Assembly (NCBI GenBank): GCA_029891385.1
Contig: CM057225.1
Coordinates: 81,493,887 to 81,557,886 of the forward strand
DNA from: Erythroxylum novogranatense
Taxonomy: Eukaryota > Streptophyta > Magnoliopsida > Malpighiales > Erythroxylaceae
Direction: 5' to 3'
Length of the DNA stretch: 64,000 nucleotides
Positions within the stretch are counted from its first letter, which is position 1; each line of letters opens with the position of its first letter. This document shows positions 48,401-60,949 of this stretch, piece by piece. The notes below the pieces were generated by a model that was not told the DNA's origin, ran no database searches, and saw only the letters and a list, made by a program, of their open reading frames with translations. A program made the position numbers and the translations under genes.

Positions 48401-48631
48401 AGTAGAAAAGGCTGAAGGACACCATATAGACTCTTGGTTTGAATTAGTGAAAAAAAAAGAGATGGATTTAGAAATATTGTAATTCTCTATTGATGCTTAT
48501 TAAGTAATTAATGATACGATGCCATGTGAAGTAAGTGTAGTGATCATTCGTAGTTCGCATTTATCGTAGGATATGTACCGAAATGACCTCCAGACATTCC
48601 GGTGGATACCTTACGATAAAGGGGCGCTACA
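45460..48631 (+). mobile_element. Gypsy solo LTR (LTR 2), 3.2 kb
   Basis: The element starts TGTAACATCCC and ends GGGGCGCTACA, flanked by TCTGA (45455-45459) and TCTAA (48632-48636), a 5-bp target duplication with one change. Removing it rejoins the right LTR of the outer element. The last ~85 bases parallel the end of LTR 1 (both have 'ttatcgtaggatatgta.cgaaa.gacct'), so they belong to one family. No internal region is present. A CCTTCTGTGTTTTG minisatellite occupies 46518-47030. Stretches such as 'gttgccg' and 'ccgagagac' also recur in LTR 1. Confidence 0.85.
46518..47035. repeat. Minisatellite of ~16-bp CCTTCTGTGTTTTG units
   Basis: About 25-30 units of 16-18 bases alternate 'ccttctgtgttttgtt', 'ccttctgagttttgtt' and 'ccttctgtgttttgatt'. 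The minus strand is open across them (46746-47075) and would encode repeats of the type TQKEQNTEGT. That frame is a by-product of the repeat, with no start context or homology. Confidence 0.85.
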
Positions 48632-48668
48632 TCTAAGATATGCAACTAAAATACCATTACGTATTATA

Positions 48669-50150
48669 GTTTCTATAAGCAAGTCCCTAGAGTGCAAACA
48701 TTACCAACCTAAATAAAGGTGATAAGATTAATACAACTTCTAATCTATTGAACCAGTCGTAACTTTGTTACTATATCAACTCGATATTATTGGCTTATAA
48801 ATAAATAAATAAAAATATATATAATAATAAGAACGATTTCCAAAGGTTTTTATTTTAAATCTCCAAGAAAAACATTGAATATTATACACAGGAACACCAC
48901 AGTTCCATTTTCTTTCTCTAATCATTTTCCTTTCTTCTGAGGTGTCTATGGCGCCTATTGTAATTGATGTTTTTTTTAGTCATTGTTAAAGTTCATGATG
49001 CCTTTTTGTTGTATATATGTATGATTCCCCAAATTACGGGAATAATTTTGGCACTGAGGAATTTTGGGGAAAGAAAGGTTAAGTCGTGAAAAGATTTCAT
49101 TAAAGTTGACATGAATCCATGCTTAATGGCAGTAAAGAACACGCCAACCAGTTTAATTAGGAACTGAAAATGTGCCACTGTACATGCATATAGTCATACA
49201 TGCACCGCTAATTAGAAATGCAAATAGGTTGGGTCTGACTGATCCCATCCCACGCTCGTTGATAATGATTCGAACTTGATCCAAAGGAACGTTAAGTATA
49301 GTTAATTAAAATGATATTATTTCTATTTTTAAAATTTTAAATTTATAAACTAAAATAATGTCATGACGTCATTTGATTAATAAGAGAGCCAAATTTTCAG
49401 TTTCAGTCTAATTTAAAGTCTAATCTTGTATTTATCTAATTAACTTAAGGTTAAATTAGACCAAGTTAATATTGTAAATCCTACCGCTAATTATTATATA
49501 TTATATATTATTTAAAATTAACATCACTGTAATTTGTAAATAATAAAATAGTATCTATTCTATTTATTATTTAAGTAGTAAAATATAAATAGTTGGTGAG
49601 TCATAAATTTCAATTTATAATTTCATTACAAAAAGCACTTATGAGAATGATGTATTTTGCTTCTACTAATAAATGAAACCACGAATAAATTTAAAGAAAA
49701 GGTAATGTTGTTATTATACATTGATACTTAGTAATGAATGGAAGGAATGCATGAATGCTTATTAATTAACAAAACAACTGATGATTCCTAGAAATTACTT
49801 TTGATTTGATCGTGAACTTAATATGCGTGCTCATATTATCTGTTCCCCGCAAATGATGGCATGCATGCAATGGGAAACAAGTTAAATGATTGGTTAGAAG
49901 AAATTATTCAGTTTCAATAAATAAATTCGTAATTAGATAGGTAAGAACAGGGGATTTATACATAGAAATAGGAAATAGTAATGTATGTGAGGCATAAATA
50001 CTTAGATCTGCAGAGTGCATTCGGTGACAAGATCACGGAAGCGTGCGCTGAAGTTAATAATGATAAAGGGTGGGGTTGGGTCGAATAACTTTTTTTTAAT
50101 TAAGTAATTTAAGAGGGAAAATGTAATGAGGACAAAGATTGGCGTGTCCC
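48669..50150. other. Intergenic gap, nothing recognised
   Basis: AT-rich DNA with no supported gene. Short open frames are scattered and unlike known families. Confidence 0.45.
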
Positions 50151-50153
50151 TCC

Positions 50154-50177
50154 CTCTCTCTCTCTCTCTCTCTCTCC
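50154..50177 (+). repeat. (CT)n microsatellite
   Basis: An uninterrupted CT dinucleotide run of about 24 bases, just upstream of the LINE tail. Confidence 0.85.
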
Positions 50178-50179
50178 GC

Positions 50180-50750
50180 AAAATGCCTTTTTGCAACTCA
50201 AAAACTCGGACAGCACCATGCATAAGTGCACGCTATGCTATAAGGTTACCTCATATCCCATTGCTTCCATTAACTTTTGCGATGAGTTACATAACAGGAC
50301 GTTGGTTAGCTGGTTTTGTTCAGAAATTCGGTTGATGCACTTCAAAGTCTGTCGACTTTTGGGGTATTTATATCGGCCTCTCTCTTGCTTGGCATCTCAG
50401 CTTCTGCCACATAGAGTTGGAGGTTGATTCGACAGCGATGCATCAGCTCCTGTCTTCCTTGGGTTCTCGTCGACGTGGGTGGTATCTTTTATTATTTGCA
50501 GTATTTGCGAACTGTTCACCACAATTGAATTTGTTGTTCATCCAAGTATTTATCGAAAGCAATGAAGTCTTGGTGGACTTGCCTCTCACGCTACTAATTA
50601 TGATGTAGGCGTCATTTATTTTGATACTGCACCTATAAGGTGCCAACACTTCTTCTTTAAGGATATGTCGAGAATTAGTTTCCCCATACTCATTTTGTAA
50701 TCTGTTTGGACAGTTTCCTTTTAATAATAAAAAAAACTTTTGTGATGAGT
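50180..50750 (+). pseudogene. RNase H-like tail of an L1-type LINE
   Basis: The frame at 50417 reads EVDSTAMHQLLSSL, which recalls the 'EVDS..VV.LI' block of the RNase H-like (RVT_3) domain at the end of plant L1 polyproteins. It continues to FIQVFIESNEVLVDLPLTL, the family's 'HV.RE.N..AD.LA' block with substitutions. After the stop, the sequence reads in order ASFILILHL and DMSRISFP, similar to the usual C-terminus. An A-rich run at 50730-50740 may be the poly(A) tail. It is truncated and degenerate. The call is moderate because key acidic residues are lost. Confidence 0.5.
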
Positions 50751-50759
50751 TTTTATCAC

Positions 50760-52190
50760 TTCCTTCTTTAAACTAAAAAGCGCTTTTTATTAAAATATAA
50801 GTTTAATTTTAATATTTTAAAATATTTAAAATAAATTTTAATATTTATAAAATATTTGAACAAAATTAAAATTTTATCTGCAATGCATGGCACCAGTATA
50901 ATATTTTTACTAGACGTGTGGTATGTTAGGATTCACTTTTTAAAAATTATAAAAATTAATTTAAATTCTTTTCAAAAATTTTGATTATATTTTCTAATCC
51001 ACAGTTAAGACTAATACTACTATAAACTATCCTAATAATCTTAAAGTTAATTTAAAACCCTAATTCCTAAAATCAGAAGATTTAGAAACCAAATCAATGC
51101 GACTCGATGATGATTCCACCAAAAATTCATTAGCCATTTGAGTGAAGTTTGTTCGTCCATCATCTCCTTCATACGACATCGTCCCCCTTATCACGTGGCT
51201 TCTCCTTCCCCGTATCACGTGACTTATGATTCTTTATTGCAAGTGACTTCGACAGCCTAAATTGGTGGAGACAAGACAAGTGATAAGTCTTTGTCTTTGT
51301 CTGTATGTCTCGAAGAATGTTAAGCTAAAAATTTTCCTTGTGCAATTTTTTTATTTAATGTGATCCCTATTGTAATTGTATACGCCCTACGGTTTCTTTA
51401 TTTGATCCTTACTAAATGATGATAACAATTGAATGATGATAACAATTGACTTAGAGCCTAACCTCTAAAAATCAGTTGAATATTTCTCACTTAGGTTATG
51501 TGCTCTGAATAGTGATATATGTCTCTGTGCTCTATTAGTGATGCTTTATTTTTTACAAAATCTTACAACAACAATGCATTTACTGATTCACATGGAACAA
51601 TTATAACGTCTATCTTTTTTCATTTTTTTGGTTTAAGTTAAAGGTGTGGCTAGAAAAACATTCACAATTAAGAAGTCAACATACTAGCTTTTGTCTATTT
51701 CTAATCAATCATCTGTTAAAAGATTTTTACATTATCTTTTGGTTTTGTTTAACAAACAACATTTGATCTAACTACGAATCTTTTAATCACTACCAAATCT
51801 AACTATTAGTATTTATTTACATATCAAATAATAATGGAGGCATCTACATTCTATTTTCTAATTACACAATTAAAATATATCTATTTTCCTAATTAAAAAA
51901 AAACAACTTGAATATAATCTCCTCTTGTAGGGATTTTTTTGCAATACAAATCATGCAAGATATTTAATGTGATAAGCAACATGATTAGATACATGATTTC
52001 ACACATTACAACTTATTGACCATGGCATTGGCAGATTGCTTGTAGTCTCAACCTCTTGCCGAGCCTGTCTATATAGTGTAATGCCACATATATTCATACA
52101 CTTTATTCAAATTATCATCGGTATTATTGTCTATAAGTTAAATCTATATGGAATATGAATTTTGGCTTTGAAAATTTGTAATATAGAGTT
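50760..52190. other. Intergenic gap, nothing recognised
   Basis: AT-rich DNA with no supported gene or bounded repeat. Confidence 0.45.
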
Positions 52191-52224
52191 ATATTGCTTT
52201 TAATGTTTTCTAATAATTATAAAC

Positions 52225-55000
52225 ATGCTTACAATGGCTCAATATGAAGGTGTAAGGCTATTTTATGTTGAGAAGTCCATATTAGAACTGAATTTAAACA
52301 TTTTGATGGACAAAAAAGTATATTTGAAAAAGTTGACCATAATTATATCCACTATAGGAAAATATGTGAGACAAGAAAGGATCTATAGTGCCTTCAAGTT
52401 AATAAGGCATATTATAGCATATTAGGTTTAAAATATGGTGAGTCATTGAGACTTATCGAATTAAATGAAAGTTACATTAGACTTATACACCTGATGAAAA
52501 TTTATAGAATGATTTATGTGTATATATCACATAAGGTAGACATATCATTTCCTACAATTGATATTTTAACTATAATTGAAGGATAGGAGCTTATTAGGGA
52601 TTATGAAGATAGTCATGAAGAAGAAGGAAGTGGTGGTGTTAGGGTTGAATATATTAATGATGATTGAATATATTGATGATGAACATATTAATGAACAAGT
52701 TAGTGATCAAGGTTATAAACAATTTGTTAACCAGAGTGATAAGTTAAAGACCATGATGATGAGCATGTACAAGCATGATGATTAACGTGTACAATTTAAT
52801 TTCCAAGTAGAAATTCCTTATAACCATCAACCAAATGAAATTGATTCAAATAATTGTGGTACTTTTACTGGTAATGATGAATATCTAAGTGAAGAAGAGT
52901 TAAGTGAAGCATTATAAGGCAAGTACAAGTATTACATATAATCCAACTAGTATGACACCACATTGGGAGATTAGGCATAGGTTTTAAAATGCAAAAGAAT
53001 TTAAAAATACTATTTTAGGTTATCTAATGCAAATAAGACACAATGTCAAGTTAAAAAAGAGTGAAAGCAATAGGATCGAAGTTGAGTGTATTAAGAGAAG
53101 CCTATGAGAGTTGTATATTGGATATGACAAGAGTTAAAGGTATGTTAAAGTGAAGACATCCAAACATGACTATAATTGTTTCATAACTAATAAATCAAAA
53201 TTAGTTGTTAGTTCCTACTATGTCCCTGATGAGATGTTTTAAAGATGGAAGTTTTGAGGAGCTAGTATGTTTGCAATAAAAATGATTGAAGAGTATAGAG
53301 AGAAGTTGAACATATTTGTTAACTCAAATATATGTAGATTAAACAAAGAGGATATTAAGAAAAAAGAGGGTATCATATTTTGTTAATGAATATGCTAAGC
53401 TATACGGATATGTGAGTTGAAGATAAACAATCCTGGCTTAGTGCCTATTTAAATTGGTTTTTGGGAGGTCAATAAACACTTTTCTCCACCATAAAAGCCT
53501 TTTTAAAAATGGGTGTTTGATTGTAAAATAAAAAAGTATTTCTTTAATAGATATAATTTTTTTGGTAGCTAAAATACAACTTTTTAAGAAACTCAAATTT
53601 GAAGCTTCTAAAAAAAGCCTCTTAAATGACTTTTTCGGGTAGATTTTTCAGATTAATTAATAAATATATTTTTTTAGTCCCTTTTGCCCTTATGTTTTAC
53701 ATATAATTCTCATAATACCCACAAATCCATCTTCACATTTATCTTGTAAACCCTTCTTCTCTAATTTATTGCAAATCTTCTTGTATTACAATATGTGAGG
53801 AAACTTATTGCAAATCTTCTTGTATTACAATAAAATGCATAATTTATTATGTATTTAACTATTTACACAATTTAGAATATTTATTTTAGAATTTATATAA
53901 TATTATTTGGCCTTTTATATGTTTTAATATTTATTTTATATTAGTTTTACTTATGTTATAATCCATATAAAAGATTTGGTTAGATATATTTTATTTATGT
54001 TTCATATGGTTTCATATATTGTGCTTTGCATATTGTTTAATATACTTTAAATAATATCTATATGCATAAATAATTTTATTACAAAATAAAATATAGTTAA
54101 AATTAAAAGTGTTTTTTATTGTTATGTTGCCAAACAGTCTACTATATGAAGTTTTTTAAAAAAACGCCCTTTTTTTAAATGATAGCCAAATAGTCAACAG
54201 GATTCTTAGAAAAGTTCTTCTCAGAAAAGATCTACTGATAAAAGTTCTACTGACAAAAGCTCTACTAGTATAAACCTAACCAAACAGAGGCTTAATAATG
54301 AAGTTTTAACTGGAAGGGAATCAATATATATGTATATGAGTTAAAGATTAGTAATCCTAGCTCAATATAAGAGTTATAATTGGAAAGGAATCAATAGAAT
54401 TCTCTACTACAGGTAATGGAAATTACATTTCATTTTGTTCTTTTGTAATACAACATTCATTTCAGTCTCATTATCTTTAATTGCATTTTAAAAGATTATG
54501 CATTTGCTTTGACGTCATGAAAAGATGTTAGATGGATTTAACATCATGAAAAGACGTTATGCATGGTCAACCTATATATAAGATTTCAAAATCATCAGGC
54601 TTTAGAAATTGAAACCTAAATGTGCCTTTGCCTTATTTGTTGTTCTAAGGAGACGTGAAAAATATGTTTCTAATCATTTGAATCAAAATTTCTATTAGCT
54701 AAACATAAAATGAGCAAAACTCTTAATGGGTGGATCTTACTGGCTCGAAACAAGCCAATTATATTAGCATACTTAAAACAATTAGAATCATGGTAATAGA
54801 GAGACATGCAAATAAGAGATAGTTTATATATAGATGGAAGTCAAATACTGCACCAACTATTATGAAGAAATTGGAAAAGAACAATAGATAGTAGTTCGAA
54901 ATAGATTAGGCATATGAAGTTTTAAAAGGTGATGGCAAACAAACTATGAGGATTAATAGACAACAAACTTGTAGTTCCCAGTCGTGAGATCTTTATAGAT
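52225..55000 (+). pseudogene. Decayed MULE (Mutator-like) transposase, split by a MITE
   Basis: An N-terminal part (52225-52785) with acidic stretches precedes the DNA-binding region near 53040-53210. That region reads NVKLKKSESNRIEVECI, then ELYIGYDKS, and VKTSKHDYNCFITNKSKLVV. This follows the MULE order '..KF.KNN..RV..VC', 'CPWELYAS' and 'VKTY...HTCFRTNKNKQV'. After the MITE, 54717-54990 reads LNGWILLARNKPIILAYLKQ, then KKLEKN, and a TCSSQS-stop-DL stretch resembling the SWIM zinc finger 'TCSCRKWDL'. The catalytic DDE core between these was not recognised. Stops throughout show it is dead. Confidence 0.65.
53511..54290. mobile_element. hAT-like MITE, copy 2, inside the MULE
   Basis: The left end GGGTGTTTGATTG and the right end, whose reverse complement starts CCTCTGTTTGGTTAGG, match copy 1 at 11478-12027. 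So do interior blocks 'ttgccaaacagtctact', 'cttctcagaaaag.tctactga' and 'agctctact'. It is about 230 bp longer than copy 1. It separates the DNA-binding region of the MULE transposase from its C-terminal region. Confidence 0.6.
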
Positions 55001-55004
55001 ATCT

Positions 55005-56640
55005 TTACAAATATTTAATAAGGGCAATCCATCATTCCAAACAAAAGGCTTGAGACATGGTAAATGCTTAATAGACTATATTTTAATACCATGTTTAGTG
55101 TATTTTATTTGTTTATTTAAAAATTTTTATGGTTTTTGGTACTTAATTTGTTTATACCATATTTTTATGTCATAATTGCCTTTATGGACTAAAAAGAGAG
55201 GAAGTCAAGAAAAATTGGGGCAGAACACAGAACAATTAAAGTTATTTTGGAAGGACATACCCATACTAATAGAAGATACATCCATGTTTGGTTTGGACAG
55301 GCTTTTGTAAGGGATCGTGTAAATCCTTGTAATCGTGTACACATTAAAAGATGTATTTTCAACTGTGATAAGGTATACATGCCTATATAAGTATTATATA
55401 CGACTGTGTCCACTACCATGTATGCTTCTGGAACCATATTACTGTGTCACTATTGAGTTTTGATGTGATTTTGAGGGACATGATCATTACACATGTCTGT
55501 GGGGGTAATTGTATTTAGTGAAAAAAATACTCATTTCGAAGTATAAAATGCAATTAAGAAGGGAAATTGATAAATGCATAAATGTATTTATATATCATAT
55601 TTGATGCATTTTTTCTTGGTATTTTATACTTTTATTGTATGTTTGGTAATTAATTTGCTCCAAGTGCATTTGTAGGTTATAATTGCCTTCATGGACTAAA
55701 AGGAGAAGAATTCAGTTAAAAAAAGCATAAAATGAAGATTTGAAGCAACTATGGGATACAAGATCCAGTAGAATTTAACGTGAAACCTTTACCTTACAAG
55801 AATATTCGATAGAAAAGAAGCGATATTTAAAATTATGAATTTTTTGTTTTTTATTCGTTTTTCTTCTTGTTTACATTTGATTTCATTTTTTATCATGTGT
55901 AAATAAACATCTTTAGTGTCTAGGTGTGATGAACACTAGTATGTGCTATGTTTTATCTCTTTTATTTAACACGATTGTTTTAGATTGACCTATTGTAATT
56001 CAATTTTGTGTTTAATATATGTTCTAATAAATCTGGAATATTAGTTCATAATATGATTCCATAACATAGAGATTGCGAAATCCCGTGTATGAATATATCT
56101 ATCATAATTGAAAAGAGTTAATTGCAAACCTAGAGATGGGTTGACATATATTCTCTGTATTAGGTCAAACCTAATAACGGAATTCACAAATCAGTGATGG
56201 GTTGACATATATTCTGTGGATTAGGTCAAACCTAATAACGGAATTCACAAATCAGTAAAGCATTCTTATAAAATTTAACCAGAGTAATTCAATTGTTAAA
56301 CCTAAGATTAGTTGTTAGTAGTCTCAAGTGAGTTATTAGCATAAGATAGGAATTTTCACGGTCCAATAATCAACAAAAATTGTAAAATAAAAGGTTAATT
56401 TTCTAATAGTTTTAAGGGGATTCATGACCTAGGCACTAGTTGTTGATATTGATCGTTTTCTAAGTGATTCTCTTTTTCTCTACTCATTATTATTTCTTGT
56501 TTATTTTAATTATTTAGTTTTATTTTATTTACTAAAACAAAAATCAAATTCTTAGACTATATAATAGGATCACTATATAATAGGATGATTGTAAGGGATT
56601 TGACCCGTACTTGCCTGTGATAGATACAGCTGCACAGTGC
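55005..56640. repeat. Athila-like LTR / leader remnants
   Basis: Two stretches about 500 bases apart (55109-55210 and 55600-55725) share 'tataattgcctt.atggactaaaa.gaga'. This phrase, together with 'gtaatcgtgtacac', is typical of Athila-type gypsy LTRs. Further on, 'ggttgacatatatt...taggtcaaacctaataacgg' and 'gggatttgacccgtacttgcc' resemble the 3' part of such LTRs and leaders. Boundaries, termini and target duplications were not found. Confidence 0.45.
56135..56256. repeat. 61-bp tandem duplication
   Basis: Two 61-base units (56135-56195, 56196-56256), each starting gatgggttgacatatattct and ending cacaaatcagt, differ at only a few positions near their middle. They lie in the Athila-like leader. 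Confidence 0.8.
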
Positions 56641-56949
56641 AATTATGGTTAATCCAAATTGGTATAGAAATAAATCGATCAACATTGAAAGAGAGTTTGG
56701 GTTTTAAGCATAATTATGAACTTTAAGGTGACAAAGAAGCAAAAATTGACTTAGAGATTCAATAAAAACATATTTCTATTAAAGTTTAAGTAGATTGTAT
56801 TAGAGAAAAAAGGGTATACAATGAATTATCTTGTTTTTAAATCTCTAAATGATTGGCTATGTTGTTATTATTATAAAACAAATTCGTTTAGTGTCTAGGT
56901 AGGATGAAGCTTGGGATGAATTTTTATGGTTTAATCCTTCATTTAATGC

Positions 56950-57480
56950 ATTAATTTTATTGTTTCATATTAACTTACCTTTTGTTGAGGCTCTAATGCA
57001 AATTCCAAAGTATGTAAAGTTCTTAAAGGACTTGTTATCTAACAAGAGGGAGTTAAAAGAGTTGAATACATTGACGTTAAGTGGGAGATGCTCAACTATT
57101 TTACAAAAAAAAAGCTTTTTAAGAAGGTTAAAGACACATGGAAGTTTACTATCCCTTGTTTAATTAGTAATTTGTTAATAGAAAGGGCTTTAGTTAATTG
57201 GGGGGCCAGTATCAACTTAATTCCTTATAAATTATTTAATAAACTAGGATTAGGTGAACCAAAACCTACTAAGATGAGTACATAGTTAGTAGATAGATTG
57301 ATTAATTATTTTAAGGGTATTATTAAGAACGCACTTATTAAAGTTGATAAGTTTATTTTCTTAGTAGATTTTGTGATCTTAGATATCAATGAGGATATAG
57401 AGTTACCTTTTCCATCATAGGTGTTAGTGACGGAAAACTAGTGCTTAGGGTTAGAGAATAACAAGTTACCTTTAAGATAC
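56950..57480 (+). pseudogene. Athila-like gypsy gag end and aspartic protease, broken
   Basis: The first frame reads HINLPFVEALMQIPKYVKFL, then DLLSNKRELKEL and CSTILQKK. After a frame change it reads KFTIPCLISNLLIERALVNW, then GASINLIPYKLFNKLGLGEP, and finally KVDKFIFLVDFVILDINED. This is the Athila-type order (IPF.EAL.QMP.Y.KF...; F.IPC.IG...; CDLGASINLMP..; K..KF.FP.DF.VLD). The catalytic Asp of the D-x-G-A-S motif is Asn here (N-W-G-A-S). Later parts of pol are missing. Confidence 0.75.
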
Positions 57481-57749
57481 TGATGCCATGGGACATTCCT
57501 TTGAACAAGATGATATTTTCTATTCAATTGATATATCTGATGTTGCTGTTTTAGATGTGCTGTAAAATTTTGTTTTTTAATATCCGTTGGATCTATGTCT
57601 CAATTAAGGTAAGAAGGAAGAAGGGGATAGCTCATTAAGAAAGAGTAAGTAACCTACTTAAAGGTTAATGAGCTTATAGAGAGGAAGAAGGAGCTTAATC
57701 TCTACAAGCCACCTTGATTACACATAGGCACATCTAGCTAAGGATGTTA

Positions 57750-59900
57750 AACAAATGCTACTTGGTAGGCAACTCAATAATTATGATCATTTTGGTTAAA
57801 TTAATTATTTTATTTGATTGCTTTTGAGTTTAGTTTTATTATTTTATTAGTTTTTATCTTTTTTATGTTACATTTATAAGCATCCTTACTAATTTTGTTT
57901 ACCTTTTATGTTGTTGGTGTGTTTTATTTAATTAGCTTAACTTTGAGTGAAAATTTTCAAGTTTTCATGGATTTAAATGTTTACATGATCTAAGACACAC
58001 CTGCTTCCATACTCAAGTATAACAAAATTATGCAGTTTTCTAGTTTACATAGGTTTAATGTCTTATACGATCACCTAAACATGCCTATGTCCATACATGT
58101 GAGTTTTAAAAATTTTTCCACACAATCGTGGGACATGCTCATGTAGCATACTTTATCTTAGTATATCACTAGACATGTTTGTGTTTAGTCTCACACTTTC
58201 ACAATAGTATACATAGCCTCGAACTTAGCCAAGTACACTAATCATGTCTGACTATGATAGCTTAAAAACCCTACGTGCCTCCCTTCTTTCATACTCTTTT
58301 CTTCATCCATATTTCCCTCCTTGTTGTATGACATCCTTTTTGTGGCTTAGCCTCGGTGTTCTACGTTATTTGCAACGTCCCATTTGGTTTTTTTATTGCA
58401 TTTTTCATTAATTTGCATTTAGATTTTGGCTGTTTTTGTAATTAGGGTTTGGTCTTCCCCTATATTGCTAGATCTTTGTATTTTATTGCAAGTTATTACT
58501 TTTCCTTCTTATTTTGCAAAGTCAAGTTGATTTTCATGGTTTACCTTAAGGATTATTGGGTTGCCATATTATGTTATGATTTGATGAAATTCAAATTGGG
58601 ATTTTTGTCTTTCTCACTATATTATGTCAATTACGTTATGCATCATTTGTTTTTTTTAACACAAATTGTGTTTATTTTTCAAATTATTTAGTTCTAGTTT
58701 AGCTAATTTTATCCCATTTTGTGTTTTTATCTAATTTAGGTTATAACTATTCATGTATTATTCTTATAGGTTGATTTTGTTCTAAATATTAGGAATTGAA
58801 ATTGCGATAAGTTCATAATTGTGTAAATTATTATTAAGGAAGTATCAAATCAATATTCCTTTCTTGTTTTGTTTTCTTTGATATTATACATTTTGTACTT
58901 TTAAGTGTGGGAAAGGGTATAATAAACATTTCAAAGAAAGTTTTTGATTTTGGGTTAATTAACAAGCTTATTATAATCTTTTTATTTGTTCTTATTAACT
59001 AACACCTAATTTAACTAAAATATATCTAAAATGTTTTAGGTTATTACTAATTATTAAGTTGAATTAGTATGCAAAAGATGGAAGGTAGAATATACTTAAT
59101 TTTATAATATATATTTTTAGTTGTCATTGAGATAGTTAATATAAAACAAATTACATATTATTTACATATATTAAGCCTAAATGTGAGCCTTTAAACCTAT
59201 GAACAATACATCATTATATCATGCTTTATTATCCATTGTTGTGTGTTTTATCGTACATAGTTGGATGATTTTAGAACTTGGTTTTACTATTCATATTTAG
59301 ACCCTATAGTCATACTAGAGGCACTAAAATGGCAAAGGTACTTACAATTAACTATTTGTTTTACCCTAATTTTCGTTAATTATTACTTACCTTGTTTTAT
59401 CTCTTAAGAGAAAATTTTGAGATTTGGCCTTTATTGAATTGATAGTAGCCACCTTGATAGCCAATTACACTATTTTTCTAAAATAATTTTCATATATTTT
59501 TTAACCTTGAGGGATTTGCATTGAATTGATTGTGTAAAGGCTGGATTATATAAAAGAATTTTAAAGAGAAGGGTTGTTGTGCTTACAACTTTTGGTGCAT
59601 ACTAATAATTAAATTTATCAATTATTACAACCTTATATTCTCTCCAAAGTAGCTTAAAGTTCAAGTTTAAAACAAAAAAGCAAGAAAGATAAAAGAAAGC
59701 TTGAAGGGTAAGAAGAATTATCATTGTGTTAATTGAAATCTTTGCTTAAAGGATCTATGTTATAAAGAACCAAGTTTTGTATTATCTTATATAAAATTCC
59801 TTCACATTATTATCTTCTTATTTTTCTCTTTCATATTTTTACCCAAGTCTCAATTTACCTTGTTTAAAAGAACTTTTGATTTTTGCTTCCAGTTTACTTA
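57750..59900. other. Athila-like 3' non-coding remnant, then AT-rich DNA
   Basis: 'ctacttggtaggcaactcaa' at about 57758 resembles the conserved stretch after Athila pol. Near 57990-58250, repeated 'catg..c.tgtccatac' words recall the region before the 3' LTR. Beyond 58300 nothing specific can be recognised. The open frame at 58449-58691 is hydrophobic, low-complexity and probably fortuitous. Confidence 0.35.
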
Positions 59901-60949
59901 TCAATAGTGACTATGCGATTTTTTTAGATAGTAAATTAAATTTATTAATGAAAGACTAGAGAATTACAAATGAACAAAACAAATATAATGGACCCTTTAT
60001 AATCATAGTACTAACTAAAATAGGTCAATTTGAACATATCTAAACATTTGCGTTGAAAATTCATCTAATTAAAAGAAAAATTGGGACCATAAAGTGGAGA
60101 TGTGTGAGTCTTTGAAGTCTTTAAGAAGTACTCTCTCTCTGCCATGGTTAGTAAGAGAGGTCATCCTGAGGATGAGAAACCTAAGCTATAAGCTATCAAT
60201 TTTCTCTCAACCAAATAGGTCTCTAGTCATATATCTTTTTAGCTAGGTGAGTGTCTTCCATATCCAAGTTTTGGGTTCCTTCTATTCAAATCTTAACGAT
60301 GTTTCATTTTGTTGAAGTAATTCAACCCTCAATTCAAATATGTGACACATTACTAAGCGGAATCTTCACCAAATTCAGGTACCCCTTTTAAATAATTAGT
60401 AGTCTAGCAACTATGTATTATCTTGCATGTAAAAGGGAATTAAAAAATTAGACTTACAGTCAGCTTAATCACCATGATTGGGATGTTCCATTGTTATAAA
60501 CATTAAGAACATTTAATTCCATTAGTTTTTCTTTGATTTCTGTAACTAGAGAATTCTAAACTTACACCTTATTCCTTTGTTTTTAAATTTCCAAAAAAAT
60601 ATTTCTTTCTAAATTTCCTTGATATAAGTATCTATGGAGACTATGTAGATGGTCTTGATGGAGCTAAAGAAGTTAGGTTGTGAAACCAACTATTGAATCA
60701 TTTTTGTAAAGGAGTAACTTTTATAATCCTATAGACACTCAGTTTTAGTCATACCCTATAATTCTTTAGGGAAATCACATAGGAGAAAAAAGTTGGTTTA
60801 TGGGATTTAGGCTTTCATTCACAAAATACTTCTCAAATCTATATTGAGAAAAGGCATTTTCTCTATAGTACTCATCTTGTCTAGTATATTAAGCTAGAGA
60901 AAGAAGGAAGAACTAGGCATAAGTGCCTTATACAAAATTATAAGGAACC

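Larger units (their letters stand above)
31430..48668 (+). mobile_element. Outer non-autonomous LTR element hosting nested insertions
   Basis: A left repeat (about 31430-31960) reappears at about 44930-45459 and, after an insertion, at 48637-48668. Shared phrases include 'gatccagataaagataataaagtga', 'tatataaa.gttaaggtctc' and 'tcatatcattcgtaagca'. A TATA-type TATATATAAA lies in each copy. Immediately right of the left repeat, TGATATCATAGT (31963-31974) matches 9 of 12 bases of the tRNA-Met primer site. Without nested pieces the interior is only about 0.7-0.8 kb and non-coding, so this is a TRIM-like element. The outer ends are uncertain because similarity fades gradually. Confidence 0.6.

Noticed and set aside
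58449..58691. 80-codon hydrophobic frame that could be a small membrane protein
   Set aside because: T-rich DNA gives Phe/Leu-rich frames by chance; no start context or homology supports it.
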